The position numbers and the translations under genes are program-made. From Burkholderiaceae bacterium (GTDB lineage: Bacteria > Pseudomonadota > Gammaproteobacteria > Burkholderiales > Burkholderiaceae_D), in NCBI GenBank assembly GCA_018882935.1, contig VERA01000001.1:71505-110054 (forward strand): 38,550 nucleotides of DNA, read 5' to 3'. Of this stretch, positions 8,261-17,003 are shown piece by piece. Within the stretch, counting starts at the first letter, position 1. Each line of letters begins with the position of its first letter. Under the pieces are notes generated by a model, which was given only the letters and a program-made list of their open reading frames with translations, was not told the DNA's origin and searched no databases.

Positions 8261-8968
8261 ATGAATGCGCCACGCCGCTACCGTTACTATGACCTGCTGC
8301 TAGCGGCGTTTGTTGTTGCACTGCTCTGCTCCAACCTGATCGGCGCCGGCAAAGCGGCAGTGATCACACTGCCGGTACTGGGCGAAGTGACTTTCGGCGC
8401 GGGCATTTTATTTTTCCCGATCTCTTATCTATTCGGCGACATCCTGACCGAAGTCTATGGCTATGCGCATGACCGGCGCGCGGTATGGGCAGGATTTTCT
8501 GCGCTGCTGTTTGCTGCCGTCATGTCGCTGGTCGTGATACAGCTGCCACCCGCATCGGGTGATTACATGGAGAGCTACCAGAAAGGCCTGGAAACCGTCT
8601 TCGGGAATACTTGGCGTATCGTGCTTGCGTCAATCCTGGCGTTCTGGGCGGGTAGTTTAGTGAATGCCTATGTCATGGCCAAGATGAAGATCATGACTGC
8701 CGGTCGTCATTTATGGATGCGAACTATCGGATCGACTGCTGCAGGTGAACTGATCGACTCGGGCATTTTCTACATGACCGCTTTCTATGGGATTTGGGCC
8801 ACCGAGCAGGTTATTGCGGTCGCTATTGCGCAATATTTTCTGAAAACCGGCTGGGAAGTCGTGATGACGCCGGTGACCTACCGTGTGGTCGCGTGGCTGA
8901 AGCAAAAAGAAGCCGAAGACTACTATGACGTAGGCACTAATTTTTCACCGTTCAAGCTGAGTGTGTAA
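8261..8968 (+). CDS. yhhQ: Queuosine precursor transporter (YhhQ/VUT family)
   Basis: Inner-membrane protein of 235 residues that imports 7-cyano-7-deazaguanine or a related queuosine precursor for tRNA modification. It has about six hydrophobic segments and the family signature stretches SNLIGAGKAAVI, FPISYLFGDILTEVYGY, and SGIFYMTAFYG with TGWEVVMTPVTY near the end. Length and motif order match E. coli YhhQ. It begins one base after the small secreted protein gene and ends 21 bases before the convergent aminotransferase gene. No queuosine-synthesis gene is in the window. Confidence 0.92.
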   Translation: MNAPRRYRYYDLLLAAFVVALLCSNLIGAGKAAVITLPVLGEVTFGAGILFFPISYLFGDILTEVYGYAHDRRAVWAGFSALLFAAVMSLVVIQLPPASGDYMESYQKGLETVFGNTWRIVLASILAFWAGSLVNAYVMAKMKIMTAGRHLWMRTIGSTAAGELIDSGIFYMTAFYGIWATEQVIAVAIAQYFLKTGWEVVMTPVTYRVVAWLKQKEAEDYYDVGTNFSPFKLSV

Positions 8969-8989
8969 AGACCTCAGCAACACGCGTTT

Positions 8990-10117
8990 TTATTTCAGCT
9001 TATCCAGCGCCTCTGCAAGATGACCAACGGTGCGGTCAACGTTCGTGAGCTTCTCTAATCCGAACAGGCCAAGCCGGAATGTGCGGAAATCCGGACGCTC
9101 GCCTACTTGCAGCGGAACACCTGCTGCGGTTTGCATACCAAGCGCGATGAATTTTTTACCATTTTGGATATCCGGATCCTGGGTATAGCTCACCACTACG
9201 CAGGGCGCCTGAAAACCCGGCGCCGCTACACTGCTAAAGCCCCTCGATTCCAGCATTTTCCTGACCTGAGTACCTAGCTCGACTTGCTTTGCTTTCAGGT
9301 TCGCGAATCCTAATGCCTGGGTCTCGCGCATGACATCACGCAACACGCGCAATGAATCAGTCGGCATGGTCGTATGATAAATATGCGCACCTTTTTCATA
9401 CGTCTCAACTACCTGCAGCCATTTTTTCAGATCGCATGAGTAACTGGTGCTGGTAGTAGACTCAATACGTTCACGCGCACGCTCCGACATCGCAATCAGC
9501 GCGCAACACGGCGAGCTACTCCAGCCTTTTTGTGGTGCGCTCACTAGCACATCGACCTTGCACTCGACCATATCGACCCACATCGCACCCGATGCAATGC
9601 AGTCAAGCACGAACAAGCCATCAACCGACTGCACTGCCTCGCCCACTGCACGCAGGTACTCCGGCGGCAAAATCAAGCCGGCAGATGTTTCAACGTGCGG
9701 CGCGAATACCACAGCCGGTTTATGCTGCTTGATCCACGCTACTACTTCTTCAATCGCGGGCGGTGCGTATTGCTGCTCGAATTCCTCAACCACCGGCGAT
9801 GAGGTGATCACGTGTAGCTTGTCGGAGATATGACCCATCTCGAAAATTTGCGTCCAGCGGTAGCTGAACCAGCCATTTCGAATGACCAGGCAGTCGCGCC
9901 CGGTTGCGAACTGCCGTGCTACCGCCTCCATGCCGTAGGTACCGCTGCCGGGCACGACCACCGCCGATTTGGCGTGGTAGACCTCTTTCAAGATACTGGA
10001 GATATCGTTGATAACCCCCATGAAAGATTTCGACATGTGGTTGAGCGAGCGATCGGTATACACCACCGAAAACTCGAGCAAACCATCGGGATCAACGTGA
10101 GGAAGCAAACCTGGCAT
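8990..10117 (-). CDS. PLP-dependent aminotransferase class V (alanine/serine-glyoxylate aminotransferase-like)
   Basis: A 375-residue fold-type I PLP enzyme. The N-terminus (MPGLLPHVDPDGLLEFS), the phosphate-cup stretch VVPGSGTYGMEAV (54-66), FAPHVETSAG (138-147) and LVSAPQKGWSSSPC, with the Schiff-base lysine at about 197, place it with the alanine-glyoxylate aminotransferase family. I chose ATG 10117 because AGGATAGCC precedes it. An upstream start at 10201 would add 28 residues without support. It is divergent from fhs across about 200 bp. The substrate is not defined by the sequence; serine, alanine or a phosphonate-type amine are all possible. Confidence 0.88.
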   Translation of the reverse strand: MPGLLPHVDPDGLLEFSVVYTDRSLNHMSKSFMGVINDISSILKEVYHAKSAVVVPGSGTYGMEAVARQFATGRDCLVIRNGWFSYRWTQIFEMGHISDKLHVITSSPVVEEFEQQYAPPAIEEVVAWIKQHKPAVVFAPHVETSAGLILPPEYLRAVGEAVQSVDGLFVLDCIASGAMWVDMVECKVDVLVSAPQKGWSSSPCCALIAMSERARERIESTTSTSYSCDLKKWLQVVETYEKGAHIYHTTMPTDSLRVLRDVMRETQALGFANLKAKQVELGTQVRKMLESRGFSSVAAPGFQAPCVVVSYTQDPDIQNGKKFIALGMQTAAGVPLQVGERPDFRTFRLGLFGLEKLTNVDRTVGHLAEALDKLK

Positions 10118-10314
10118 GGCTATCCTGTTAGCAAAGTAAGTAGAAAGCGGGTGTTTGCAAAGCTGCAAATAGATTCCAAGTTTATCAGACCTGATACCCA
10201 TGCTTGTGCATGGATCACCTTAATCTTCAGCAGTAATCACAAAAACTACCGCGCACGCATCTGAAACTGGCTATAAAATTCACGACCCTAACGACAAATC
10301 AAATTCGGAGACAT
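10118..10314. promoter_or_regulatory. Divergent intergenic region with two short palindromes
   Basis: Spacer between the aminotransferase (-) and fhs (+). It holds two perfect 6+6 inverted repeats with 4-base loops: TTTGCA/TGCAAA at 10154-10169 and CCATGC/GCATGG at 10198-10213. A TATAAA hexamer at about 10272 on the plus strand could be the fhs -10 element, with GGAG before the fhs ATG. I found no convincing -35 and no known riboswitch here. Confidence 0.4.
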
Positions 10315-11985
10315 ATGGAAAGCGATATCGAAATTGCTCAAAAAGCAAAAATGAACAAGGTGATTGATGTCGCCTCTGGACTCGGCATACCCGAGGATGC
10401 AATCGAGCCTTACGGCCACTACAAAGCCAAGGTCTCGCTGCAGTATCTGAATACGCTGAAAGACCGGCCTGATGGCAAACTGGTTCTGGTTACGGCAATT
10501 AGCCCAACGCCCGCCGGAGAGGGCAAAACTACCACCACCGTCGGGCTGGGCGATGCACTCAATCGCATCGGAAAAAAAACAGTGATCTGTTTGCGTGAGC
10601 CGTCACTCGGTCCGGTGTTCGGTGTGAAAGGTGGCGCCGCCGGCGGTGGTCACGCGCAAATTGTGCCGATGGAAGATATTAATCTGCACTTCACTGGTGA
10701 TTTCTCTGCCATCGCGCTTGCCAATAATTTGCTGGCTGCGATGATCGATAATCATATCAATCACGGCAACACGCTCGATATTGATCCGCGTCGTATCACC
10801 TGGAAGCGGGTGGTTGATATGAATGACCGCGCACTGCGTGACATTGTTGTCGGCATTGGCGGCACCGCTAACGGCTTCGTGCGCCAAGACGGGTTTGACA
10901 TTGTGGTGGCGTCTGAGGTGATGGCAATTTTCTGTCTTGCTACCTCGGTACAGGATTTGAAGCAGCGGCTCGGCGATATCGTGATCGGCTATACCCGCGA
11001 ACAAAAACCGGTACATGCGCGCGACCTGAACGCCCACGGCGCTATGACGGTGTTACTGAAAGATGCGCTGCAACCGAACCTGGTACAAACGCTTGAGAAT
11101 AATCCCGCGTTTGTTCATGGTGGTCCGTTCGCGAATATTGCTCATGGCTGTAATTCAGTGATCGCAACCCAAAGCGCACTCAAGTTGGGTGACTATGTGG
11201 TCACTGAGGCGGGTTTCGGCGCAGACCTTGGCGCAGAAAAATTCATCGATATCAAATGCCGCAAAACCGGGCTCACGCCATCAGCGTGTGTGCTAGTTGC
11301 AACCATTCGCGCGCTGAAGTACCACGGCGGTAAAGACGTAAAAGAACTGAACTCTGAAGATCTTGATGCATTGAAAAAAGGTTTGGTTAATCTTGAGCGT
11401 CATGTTGATAACGTGACCAACCAATACGGCCTGCCCTGCGTCGTATCCATTAACCGCTTTACCGCAGATACCGATGCCGAAATCGCGCTGGTCACCGAGC
11501 GCATGAAAGCACTGGGTGTGAATGTGGTGCTGGCCGAGCATTGGGCCAAAGGCGGCGCCGGCGCAGAAGCATTGGCGCAGGAAGTTGTTCGGTTATCTGA
11601 GCGTAGCGCATCGCGGAAGCTGGTCTACGAAGACAGCGATTCACTGCTCGACAAGATGAAAAAAGTCGCCACCAAGATTTATGGCGCCTCGGATATCAGC
11701 GCATCGGCCAAGGTCAAGCAACAGATCAAGGCATTCGAAGAAGCGGGATACGGGCATTACCCGATCTGCGTCGCCAAAACCCAATCGTCCTTTAGCACTG
11801 ACGCCAGCCTGCGTGGCGCGCCAAGCGGTCACGTCGTCAACGTGCGCGAAGTCAGATTGGCCGCTGGTGCGCAGTTCATCGTGATGATTTGCGGCGATAT
11901 CATGACCATGCCCGGCTTGCCCAAGGTACCGAGCGCGGTCAAGATTGATATCGACGATCACGGCAAAGTCGTCGGCTTGTTCTGA
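10315..11985 (+). CDS. fhs: Formate--tetrahydrofolate ligase
   Basis: Catalyses ATP-dependent formation of 10-formyl-tetrahydrofolate from formate, feeding one-carbon units into purine and formyl-methionine synthesis. The 556-residue product has the family length. It carries the P-loop [18 protein letters not shown] (from residue 65), the [21 protein letters not shown] stretch and the C-terminal [15 protein letters not shown] block. ATG 10315 follows GGAG. The modB start lies within about five bases of its stop, so fhs and modBC may share a transcript. Confidence 0.97.
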   Translation: MESDIEIAQKAKMNKVIDVASGLGIPEDAIEPYGHYKAKVSLQYLNTLKDRPDGKLVLVTAISPTPAGEGKTTTTVGLGDALNRIGKKTVICLREPSLGPVFGVKGGAAGGGHAQIVPMEDINLHFTGDFSAIALANNLLAAMIDNHINHGNTLDIDPRRITWKRVVDMNDRALRDIVVGIGGTANGFVRQDGFDIVVASEVMAIFCLATSVQDLKQRLGDIVIGYTREQKPVHARDLNAHGAMTVLLKDALQPNLVQTLENNPAFVHGGPFANIAHGCNSVIATQSALKLGDYVVTEAGFGADLGAEKFIDIKCRKTGLTPSACVLVATIRALKYHGGKDVKELNSEDLDALKKGLVNLERHVDNVTNQYGLPCVVSINRFTADTDAEIALVTERMKALGVNVVLAEHWAKGGAGAEALAQEVVRLSERSASRKLVYEDSDSLLDKMKKVATKIYGASDISASAKVKQQIKAFEEAGYGHYPICVAKTQSSFSTDASLRGAPSGHVVNVREVRLAAGAQFIVMICGDIMTMPGLPKVPSAVKIDIDDHGKVVGLF

Positions 11986-11989
11986 CCCA

Positions 11990-12667
11990 TTGCTCGAACC
12001 TGAAGCTCTGCAAGCGTTGTGGCTCACCGCCAAAGTATCGGCGGTGGTCACACTGATTCTGCTTTTAATAGGTACGCCTATCGCATGGTGGCTGGCGCGT
12101 ACGCAGTCTCGTCTGAAAGCGCCGATCGCGGCACTGGTGGCGCTACCGCTGGTGTTACCACCGACTGTGCTGGGCTTCTACCTGCTACTGGCCATGGGCC
12201 CGAATGGCTTTGCTGGTCGGCTCACGGAAGCACTCGGCCTTGGCTTGCTGCCCTTCACCTTTTGGGGCCTGGTGGTGGCTTCGGTGTTCTACTCGTTGCC
12301 GTTCATGGTGCAACCATTGCAAAATGCTTTCGAGGCAATCGGTCGCCGACCACTCGAGGTGGCCGCCACGCTACGTGCCACACCACTCGACGCATTTTTT
12401 AGTGTGGTGGTGCCGATGGCACTACCAGGATTTTTAACCGCCTCGGTGATGAGCTTTGCGCATACCGTGGGTGAGTTTGGCGTGGTGCTCATGATCGGCG
12501 GTAATCTGGCAGGTGAAACCCGCGTCGCTTCGGTGCAGATCTACGACTACGTCGAGGCTATGCAGTACGAGCATGCGCACGCGATGGCCGCAGTGCTGAT
12601 CGGATTCTCGTTCATCGTACTTCTGGTGCTGCATGTAACGCGCCCGAGAGCAAGCACCGCGCAGTAA
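11990..12667 (+). CDS. modB: Molybdate ABC transporter permease ModB
   Basis: Inner-membrane permease for molybdate (or tungstate) import. The product is about 225 residues with five or six hydrophobic segments. It has the LVLPPTVLGFYLL segment typical of ModB and the cytoplasmic EAA-type loop (EVAATLRATPLDAFFSVVVPMALPGF) that docks on ModC. The reading frame has no ATG at the N-terminus. A TTG at 11990 gives the expected length, while another TTG at 11945 would overlap fhs. It is followed after one base by modC. The binding protein ModA is not in the window. Confidence 0.88.
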   Translation: MLEPEALQALWLTAKVSAVVTLILLLIGTPIAWWLARTQSRLKAPIAALVALPLVLPPTVLGFYLLLAMGPNGFAGRLTEALGLGLLPFTFWGLVVASVFYSLPFMVQPLQNAFEAIGRRPLEVAATLRATPLDAFFSVVVPMALPGFLTASVMSFAHTVGEFGVVLMIGGNLAGETRVASVQIYDYVEAMQYEHAHAMAAVLIGFSFIVLLVLHVTRPRASTAQ

Positions 12668-12668
12668 G

Positions 12669-13733
12669 ATGAGCTTGTGCATCCAACTCGCGCTGCAGCG
12701 CGATCGCTTTTCGCTGGAGCTTGACCTGCAGCTGCCGGGGCGTGGTGTAACCGCATTATTCGGGCCATCCGGATGTGGCAAGACCACGCTGCTACGGTGT
12801 ATTGCCGGGCTCGAGCGTGCCTCCGGAACGATCACCATCAACGACGAGTTGTGGCAAGACAGTACGCAATTCATACCCACACATCTGCGTGCAATCGGCT
12901 ATGTATTTCAGGAGGCGAGTCTGTTTCCGCACCTGTCAGTGCGGAGCAATCTGGAGTACGGCATGAAACGTGTCGGTCCGCATCACAAAGTTGCCACTGA
13001 TCCGATTATTGATTTGCTAGGTATTCGCTCACTGCTTGATCGAAAGCCCGAAGGCTTGTCGGGTGGCGAGCGCCAAAGAGTCGCGATAGCGCGTGCGCTC
13101 GCGGTTGACCCCAAGCTGCTCCTGATGGATGAACCATTGGCTGCGCTGGACCTGAAACGCAAACAGGAAATACTTCCCTATCTGGATAGGCTACAGGCGA
13201 CATTACAAATCCCGATACTTTATGTCACGCACTCCCCCGACGAGGTGGCACGCCTGGCTCACTTTGTGGTGGTCATGGAGGCAGGCCGCGTTGTTGGCAG
13301 CGGAGATCTCGCCGAGACCTTGTCGCGGCTAGATCTACCTGTGCGGCTTGGTGATGAGCCCGGCGTAGTGATTGAATCCCTGGTCGGTAGCGTTGAGCCC
13401 CAATGGCACTTGGCGCGCCTGGACTTTGATGGTGGCTCGGTCTGGATTCGTGATCCTGGAGTGTCGGTTGGCGAGCGCGCGCGACTTCGCATTCTTGCTA
13501 GCGATGTCAGCTTGGCACGGGAGCAACCGGGTAAAAGCAGTATTCAGAATGTATTGCAGGGGCAAATTGATGGAATCCGACTAGATGAGCAGCCTGGGCT
13601 CGCGCTGGTAAGGATCAGCATGGGAGGCACCGCCCTGCTCGCGCGGATCACGCAGCGCGCGGTAGCGGATTTAGCGCTGCAAGTAGGCGATACGGTGTGG
13701 GCGCAGGTAAAATCGGTAGCACTCGCACGTTAG
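12669..13733 (+). CDS. modC: Molybdate ABC transporter ATP-binding protein ModC
   Basis: ATPase that powers molybdate uptake with ModB. The 354-residue protein has Walker A GPSGCGKTT (32-40), signature LSGGERQR (130-137) and Walker B LLLMDEP (150-156). A C-terminal TOBE/Mop-like domain (about 286-352), which in this family binds oxyanion for feedback, completes it. Length and domain order match E. coli ModC (352). ATG 12669 lies one base after the modB stop. No ModE operator or molybdenum riboswitch is visible between fhs and modB. Confidence 0.93.
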   Translation: MSLCIQLALQRDRFSLELDLQLPGRGVTALFGPSGCGKTTLLRCIAGLERASGTITINDELWQDSTQFIPTHLRAIGYVFQEASLFPHLSVRSNLEYGMKRVGPHHKVATDPIIDLLGIRSLLDRKPEGLSGGERQRVAIARALAVDPKLLLMDEPLAALDLKRKQEILPYLDRLQATLQIPILYVTHSPDEVARLAHFVVVMEAGRVVGSGDLAETLSRLDLPVRLGDEPGVVIESLVGSVEPQWHLARLDFDGGSVWIRDPGVSVGERARLRILASDVSLAREQPGKSSIQNVLQGQIDGIRLDEQPGLALVRISMGGTALLARITQRAVADLALQVGDTVWAQVKSVALAR

Positions 13734-13746
13734 TGATCGACAACAG

Positions 13747-14178
13747 ATGCGCTTTACTCTATTGATTCGACTGGCCTTGTTAGTGGCGCTCAGCCTCACC
13801 GGCAGCTATGCGCATGCCAGTAAGCTGCTGTTCAATTGCCGCGGTTATATGCCGATCTACCTGGGTAGCTGGGTTCCGATTAACCCCGATCCAACGGAAT
13901 TTGATCCGCTCGCGATTGAAATCGATGAGTCCACCAAGATGACCAGCTTTGTGCTGACCATGATCGGTCGCGTCAATTTTGCGACCAAGGTCAGCGAGGC
14001 CCATGTAAAAGGCGCGATCGCTTACAAAAAATTGATGATCGACGACATGATCGAATTCATCGACTTCCATCTGAATCGTGGTACCGGCGAGGTCAATATC
14101 ACCGCGCTACAAAAATCGCCCCGAAAAGGCCGCATGCTGTACCGAGGTAAGTGCAATTTGTACAAGCCGCCGTTTTAA
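13747..14178 (+). CDS. Small secreted protein with two-cysteine pattern, unknown function
   Basis: A 143-residue exported protein. The signal peptide ends around YAHAS (residue 25). The mature chain has one cysteine near its start (LFNCRGY) and one near its end (YRGKCNLYK), separated by a beta-rich middle with an IDESTK segment. The overall plan resembles the 7780-8259 protein: early cysteine, a D-E-x-K turn, a G-rich strand, and a terminal G-[RK]-C motif. It starts 13 bases after modC but has only a weak ribosome site, so it may be co-transcribed with modC. Function unknown. Confidence 0.68.
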   Translation: MRFTLLIRLALLVALSLTGSYAHASKLLFNCRGYMPIYLGSWVPINPDPTEFDPLAIEIDESTKMTSFVLTMIGRVNFATKVSEAHVKGAIAYKKLMIDDMIEFIDFHLNRGTGEVNITALQKSPRKGRMLYRGKCNLYKPPF

Positions 14179-14281
14179 CTTCTATCCCTTCTTCGACAGC
14201 AAGACGAAGTCGCCATTCGAGTTATTGGAAATGCGGCTGTATGGCTTCAACTACTTGCCTGTACGCCCAAAAATCGACGGC

Positions 14282-14707
14282 TTATTTGAAGAAACCTTCG
14301 ATATGCTGGGTACTCCAAGTCACCACACCAACGCCGAAGAAATCTGCATCATGGGTCCAGATCGGACATCCAAGCGCTAGTGCGGCGGCCAAAACCGGCC
14401 AATCGTCCAAATCTCGTTTTTTCATTCGCTCTTTCGCAGTCTGCTCAAAGTTCTCCAGCCACTCGTACTCCAAAGTCTGGACATGCTGAGCTATTCCCTC
14501 TAGCAGCTGTACCGCCGGGGCAGGATCTACCTGCCGAGCATACAAAATTTCTGGCAAATATTTTCTTGCGTCGTCTAAACAAACATACGGTGTGAAAAAG
14601 CTGACGTGCTCTACATTTTGAAGTATCAGCTGCCTCACCCTCGGACCTAGAACAGCACGGATCAAAATATTTGCATCAAGAACGAGTACCTTGGTTCGCG
14701 ATGTCAT
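14282..14707 (-). CDS. PIN-domain toxin
   Basis: A 141-residue PIN-fold ribonuclease, the toxin of a type II toxin-antitoxin pair. The N-terminal VLVLDANILIRAVLG carries the first metal-binding aspartate (D11). RDLDDWPVLAAAL (98-110) and WTHDADFFGVGV (117-128) supply the further acidic residues of the active site. The ATG overlaps the antitoxin stop by one base (TAATG), the coupling usual for these pairs. The RNA target cannot be inferred. An active toxin is likely because all acidic positions are kept. Confidence 0.87.
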   Translation of the reverse strand: MTSRTKVLVLDANILIRAVLGPRVRQLILQNVEHVSFFTPYVCLDDARKYLPEILYARQVDPAPAVQLLEGIAQHVQTLEYEWLENFEQTAKERMKKRDLDDWPVLAAALALGCPIWTHDADFFGVGVVTWSTQHIEGFFK

Positions 14708-14967
14708 TATTTCGATGTGCGACGTTTGGCGTTAAATTCCGCGACGATCTCCTCCGAGCCGACACCCGAAGCTTGCAGTAACGCATCCAGTTTTTCTGCT
14801 ACTGCCATCAGCGCCTTCACATCTCCCGACGCTCCTTTATCCCGACTGGGGATGAAGTAGCCAATCGTCTCGCCATGTCGAGTGATAGCCAAGGGTTGCC
14901 CAACCTCGAGAAGGTAGTGCGGTAGTTGGTTTCTGAATTCACGAATACCGACTTTGAGTGATTCCAT
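14707..14967 (-). CDS. Phd/YefM-type antitoxin
   Basis: An 86-residue antitoxin for the PIN toxin that follows it. The N-terminus MESLKVGIREFRNQLPHYL and ITRHGETIGYFIPS match the DNA-binding half of the Phd/YefM fold. The charged C-terminal half (about 45-86) would wrap the toxin. I chose ATG 14967. An upstream GTG at 14991 would place the start inside the palindromic operator, which argues against it. In this family the antitoxin and its toxin complex repress their own promoter, which fits the TGTAC palindrome just upstream. Confidence 0.85.
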   Translation of the reverse strand: MESLKVGIREFRNQLPHYLLEVGQPLAITRHGETIGYFIPSRDKGASGDVKALMAVAEKLDALLQASGVGSEEIVAEFNAKRRTSK

Positions 14968-14983
14968 AGCTGAGGCCTTATTT

Positions 14984-15001
14984 GTGTACACAACGGTACA
15001 C
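14984..15001. promoter_or_regulatory. Putative toxin-antitoxin operator (TGTAC palindrome)
   Basis: Perfect inverted repeat GTGTAC-6 bases-GTACAC lying 17 bases upstream of the antitoxin ATG. It contains TGTACA on one side and the near-match GGTACA on the other. YefM-type antitoxins are known to bind operators built on TGTACA cores, so this is the natural autoregulation site. No clear -35/-10 pair was found around it. Confidence 0.6.
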
Positions 15002-15197
15002 TTTACCCAAAATCAGCGTTTTTAGCTAGCCACCTTAGCCGGATTCTTTCAATTTTTATGCGCTATGCAGTACGCCCATACCTCAACTGCCACAGCATGC
15101 AGCCGAGTCGGCATTGGGCCTACCGACCGGAGGTATGGATGAAGCACGAAATACTTGGATTGCGAATGCGTAGCAAATAAACGGCGCTACTGGAAAC

Positions 15198-15235
15198 AAA
15201 AAATCCCGATATCGGATTGGTCCGATATCGGGATT
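15198..15235 (-). terminator. Rho-independent terminator of the tRNA-Ala/tRNA-Glu operon
   Basis: Perfect 15-bp inverted repeat (arms 15202-15216 and 15221-15235, 4-base loop). Read on the minus strand it is followed by a run of six T. It begins four bases after the 3' end of tRNA-Glu. No T-run follows on the plus strand, so it works in the minus direction. Confidence 0.9.
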
Positions 15236-15239
15236 AGAC

Positions 15240-15315
15240 TGGCGTCCCCACGGGGATTCGAACCCCGGTACTCACCGTGAAAGGGTGATGTCCTAGGCCT
15301 CTAGACGATGGGGAC
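15240..15315 (-). tRNA. tRNA-Glu (anticodon TTC)
   Basis: A 76-base cloverleaf with encoded CCA. The acceptor stem is GTCCCCA/TGGGGAC, the anticodon loop CTTTCAC gives TTC, and the T-loop is TTCGAAT. It closely matches E. coli tRNA-Glu. It is the second gene of a two-tRNA operon directly downstream of gltX, whose product charges this tRNA. Confidence 0.97.
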
Positions 15316-15373
15316 AAAAATTTGCCCGAACTACATGGCCTGTTGCTGCACGCCGAAGTACCCGTAAACTCAG

Positions 15374-15449
<76 letters not shown>

Positions 15450-15467
15450 GTGTGCTGCAGAACCGCG

Positions 15468-15497
15468 ATTATAGCCAAATCTTTGAATGTCTGACAA
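15468..15497 (-). promoter_or_regulatory. Promoter of the tRNA-Ala/tRNA-Glu operon
   Basis: On the minus strand, -35 TTGTCA (15492-15497) and a perfect -10 TATAAT (15468-15473) are 18 bp apart. They are followed by a G/C-rich discriminator (CGCGG), as in stringently controlled stable-RNA promoters. It lies just after the gltX stop, so the tRNAs can be transcribed independently of gltX. Confidence 0.78.
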
Positions 15498-15510
15498 TCT
15501 GACCTTGAAA

Positions 15511-16905
15511 CTATTTCAGATAGGGCGCCAACCGGTGAAGCACCACTTCCCGACCGAATAAGGCCAACACCGCATCGACCGAGGGGGTTTGCAGCTGCCC
15601 GGTCACCAGCAATCGTAACGGCATGGCGAGTTGTGGCATCTTCATCGCGTAATCGGTAATAACCTGCTTGATCAGTGCGGCAATCGCTTCCTTGGTCCAA
15701 TCGATGCCCTGTGCGGCCGCGGCGAAACTGGTCAGGGCAGATCGAGCGGTATCCGTTAAATGCTGTTGCAGCAGTGTAGCGTCCGGCTTCGGTTCGCGAT
15801 AAAACAGCATCATCGCATCGGCCAACTCATTCACTGTGTTGGCGCGATCCTTCAATAGCGCAATCACTTCCTCCAATGCCGGCGCATGTTCAAACTTGGC
15901 ACCATCGCGCATCAGCTGCGGCATGACCAACGCTGCAAGTCGCGGGTTATCACTGTGCTTGATGTAGTGATTGTTCAACCAAGCCAACTTCTCGGGGTTG
16001 AATTGCGCTGGCGATTTCGTCAGATGATCAAGATCGAACCACGCACAAAACTGCGCCATGCTGAAAATCTCGTCGTCACCATGGCTCCACCCTAATCGTG
16101 CGAGATAATTCAGCATCGCCTCTGGCAGATAGCCTTGCGCCGGATACTCCATCACACTTACCGCGCCGTGGCGCTTGGATAATTTTTCTCCATCAGCACC
16201 GAGAATCATCGGCACGTGGCCATAAACCGGTAACTGCGCTCCCAAGGCCTTGAGGATATTGATTTGCCTTGGCGTGTTGTTCACATGATCATCGCCTCGA
16301 ATCACATGCGTGATGCGCATATCCCAGTCATCGACCACTACGCAAAAATTGTACGTAGGCGTACCATCGGGACGCGCAATCACTAAATCATCCAGCTCGC
16401 GGTTTGAAATCGTGATGGTGCCCTTGACAGCGTCATCCCAACTCACATCGCCCTCGAGTGGATTACGGAATCGCACCACTGGCTTGACACCATCCGGTAC
16501 CGCTGGCAGTACCTTGCCCGGTTCGGGTCGCCAGGTACCATCGTAGCGCGGCTTCTCGCCTGCGGCGCGCTGCCGATTACGCATCGCCTCAACCTCCTCC
16601 GGCGAGCAATAACAGTGATACGCGGCACCATCGACCAGCATTTGCGCGATCACCTCACGGTAGCGATCCATGCGCTGCATTTGGTAAAACGGGCCCTCAT
16701 CATGCTTCAAACCCAGCCACTGCATGCCATCGATAATCGCCTGCACCGCCTCAGGCGTTGACCGCTCAAGGTCGGTATCTTCGATACGCAAGATGAAGGT
16801 GCCGCCAAAGCGTCGCGCATACGCCCACGCAAACAAGGCGGTGCGTGCGCCGCCGAGGTGTAAATAGCCGGTGGGACTCGGCGCAAAGCGGGTACGGACG
16901 GTCAT
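15511..16905 (-). CDS. gltX: Glutamyl-tRNA synthetase
   Basis: Class I aminoacyl-tRNA synthetase that charges tRNA-Glu. The 464-residue product has the normal bacterial length. It shows the HIGH-equivalent HLGG (16-19) within [17 protein letters not shown], the IEDTD motif (41-45), a Cys/His cluster around HCYC (97-100) and the KMSKS-equivalent KLSKR (241-245). It is divergent from metG across about 100 bp and is followed by the tRNA-Ala/tRNA-Glu operon on the same strand. Confidence 0.98.
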   Translation of the reverse strand: MTVRTRFAPSPTGYLHLGGARTALFAWAYARRFGGTFILRIEDTDLERSTPEAVQAIIDGMQWLGLKHDEGPFYQMQRMDRYREVIAQMLVDGAAYHCYCSPEEVEAMRNRQRAAGEKPRYDGTWRPEPGKVLPAVPDGVKPVVRFRNPLEGDVSWDDAVKGTITISNRELDDLVIARPDGTPTYNFCVVVDDWDMRITHVIRGDDHVNNTPRQINILKALGAQLPVYGHVPMILGADGEKLSKRHGAVSVMEYPAQGYLPEAMLNYLARLGWSHGDDEIFSMAQFCAWFDLDHLTKSPAQFNPEKLAWLNNHYIKHSDNPRLAALVMPQLMRDGAKFEHAPALEEVIALLKDRANTVNELADAMMLFYREPKPDATLLQQHLTDTARSALTSFAAAAQGIDWTKEAIAALIKQVITDYAMKMPQLAMPLRLLVTGQLQTPSVDAVLALFGREVVLHRLAPYLK

Positions 16906-16932
16906 GGAGCAGCTCGCAAGGCAAAAGCCGAC

Positions 16933-16973
16933 ATTCTATCCGCAGCAACGGCCATGCCCCGCGCTGATAGAAT
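16933..16973. promoter_or_regulatory. Mirror-image -10-like elements between gltX and metG
   Basis: GATAGAAT occurs once on each strand (minus strand 16933-16940, plus strand 16966-16973), forming an 8+8 inverted repeat with a 25-base spacer. TAGAAT is a fair -10 hexamer in both directions, although no good -35 lies at 17 bp for either. It could mark overlapping divergent promoters for the two synthetase genes. Confidence 0.35.
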
Positions 16974-17003
16974 CGCGGTTTGCACTTTTTAAGACTGAAA
17001 GCA

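Noticed and set aside
15058-15180. Possible 40-codon plus-strand ORF between the antitoxin promoter and tRNA-Glu, with an internal ATG at 15139 preceded by GGAGG
   Set aside because: No recognisable domain and no promoter. The only support is one Shine-Dalgarno-like sequence, which is too little to call a gene.
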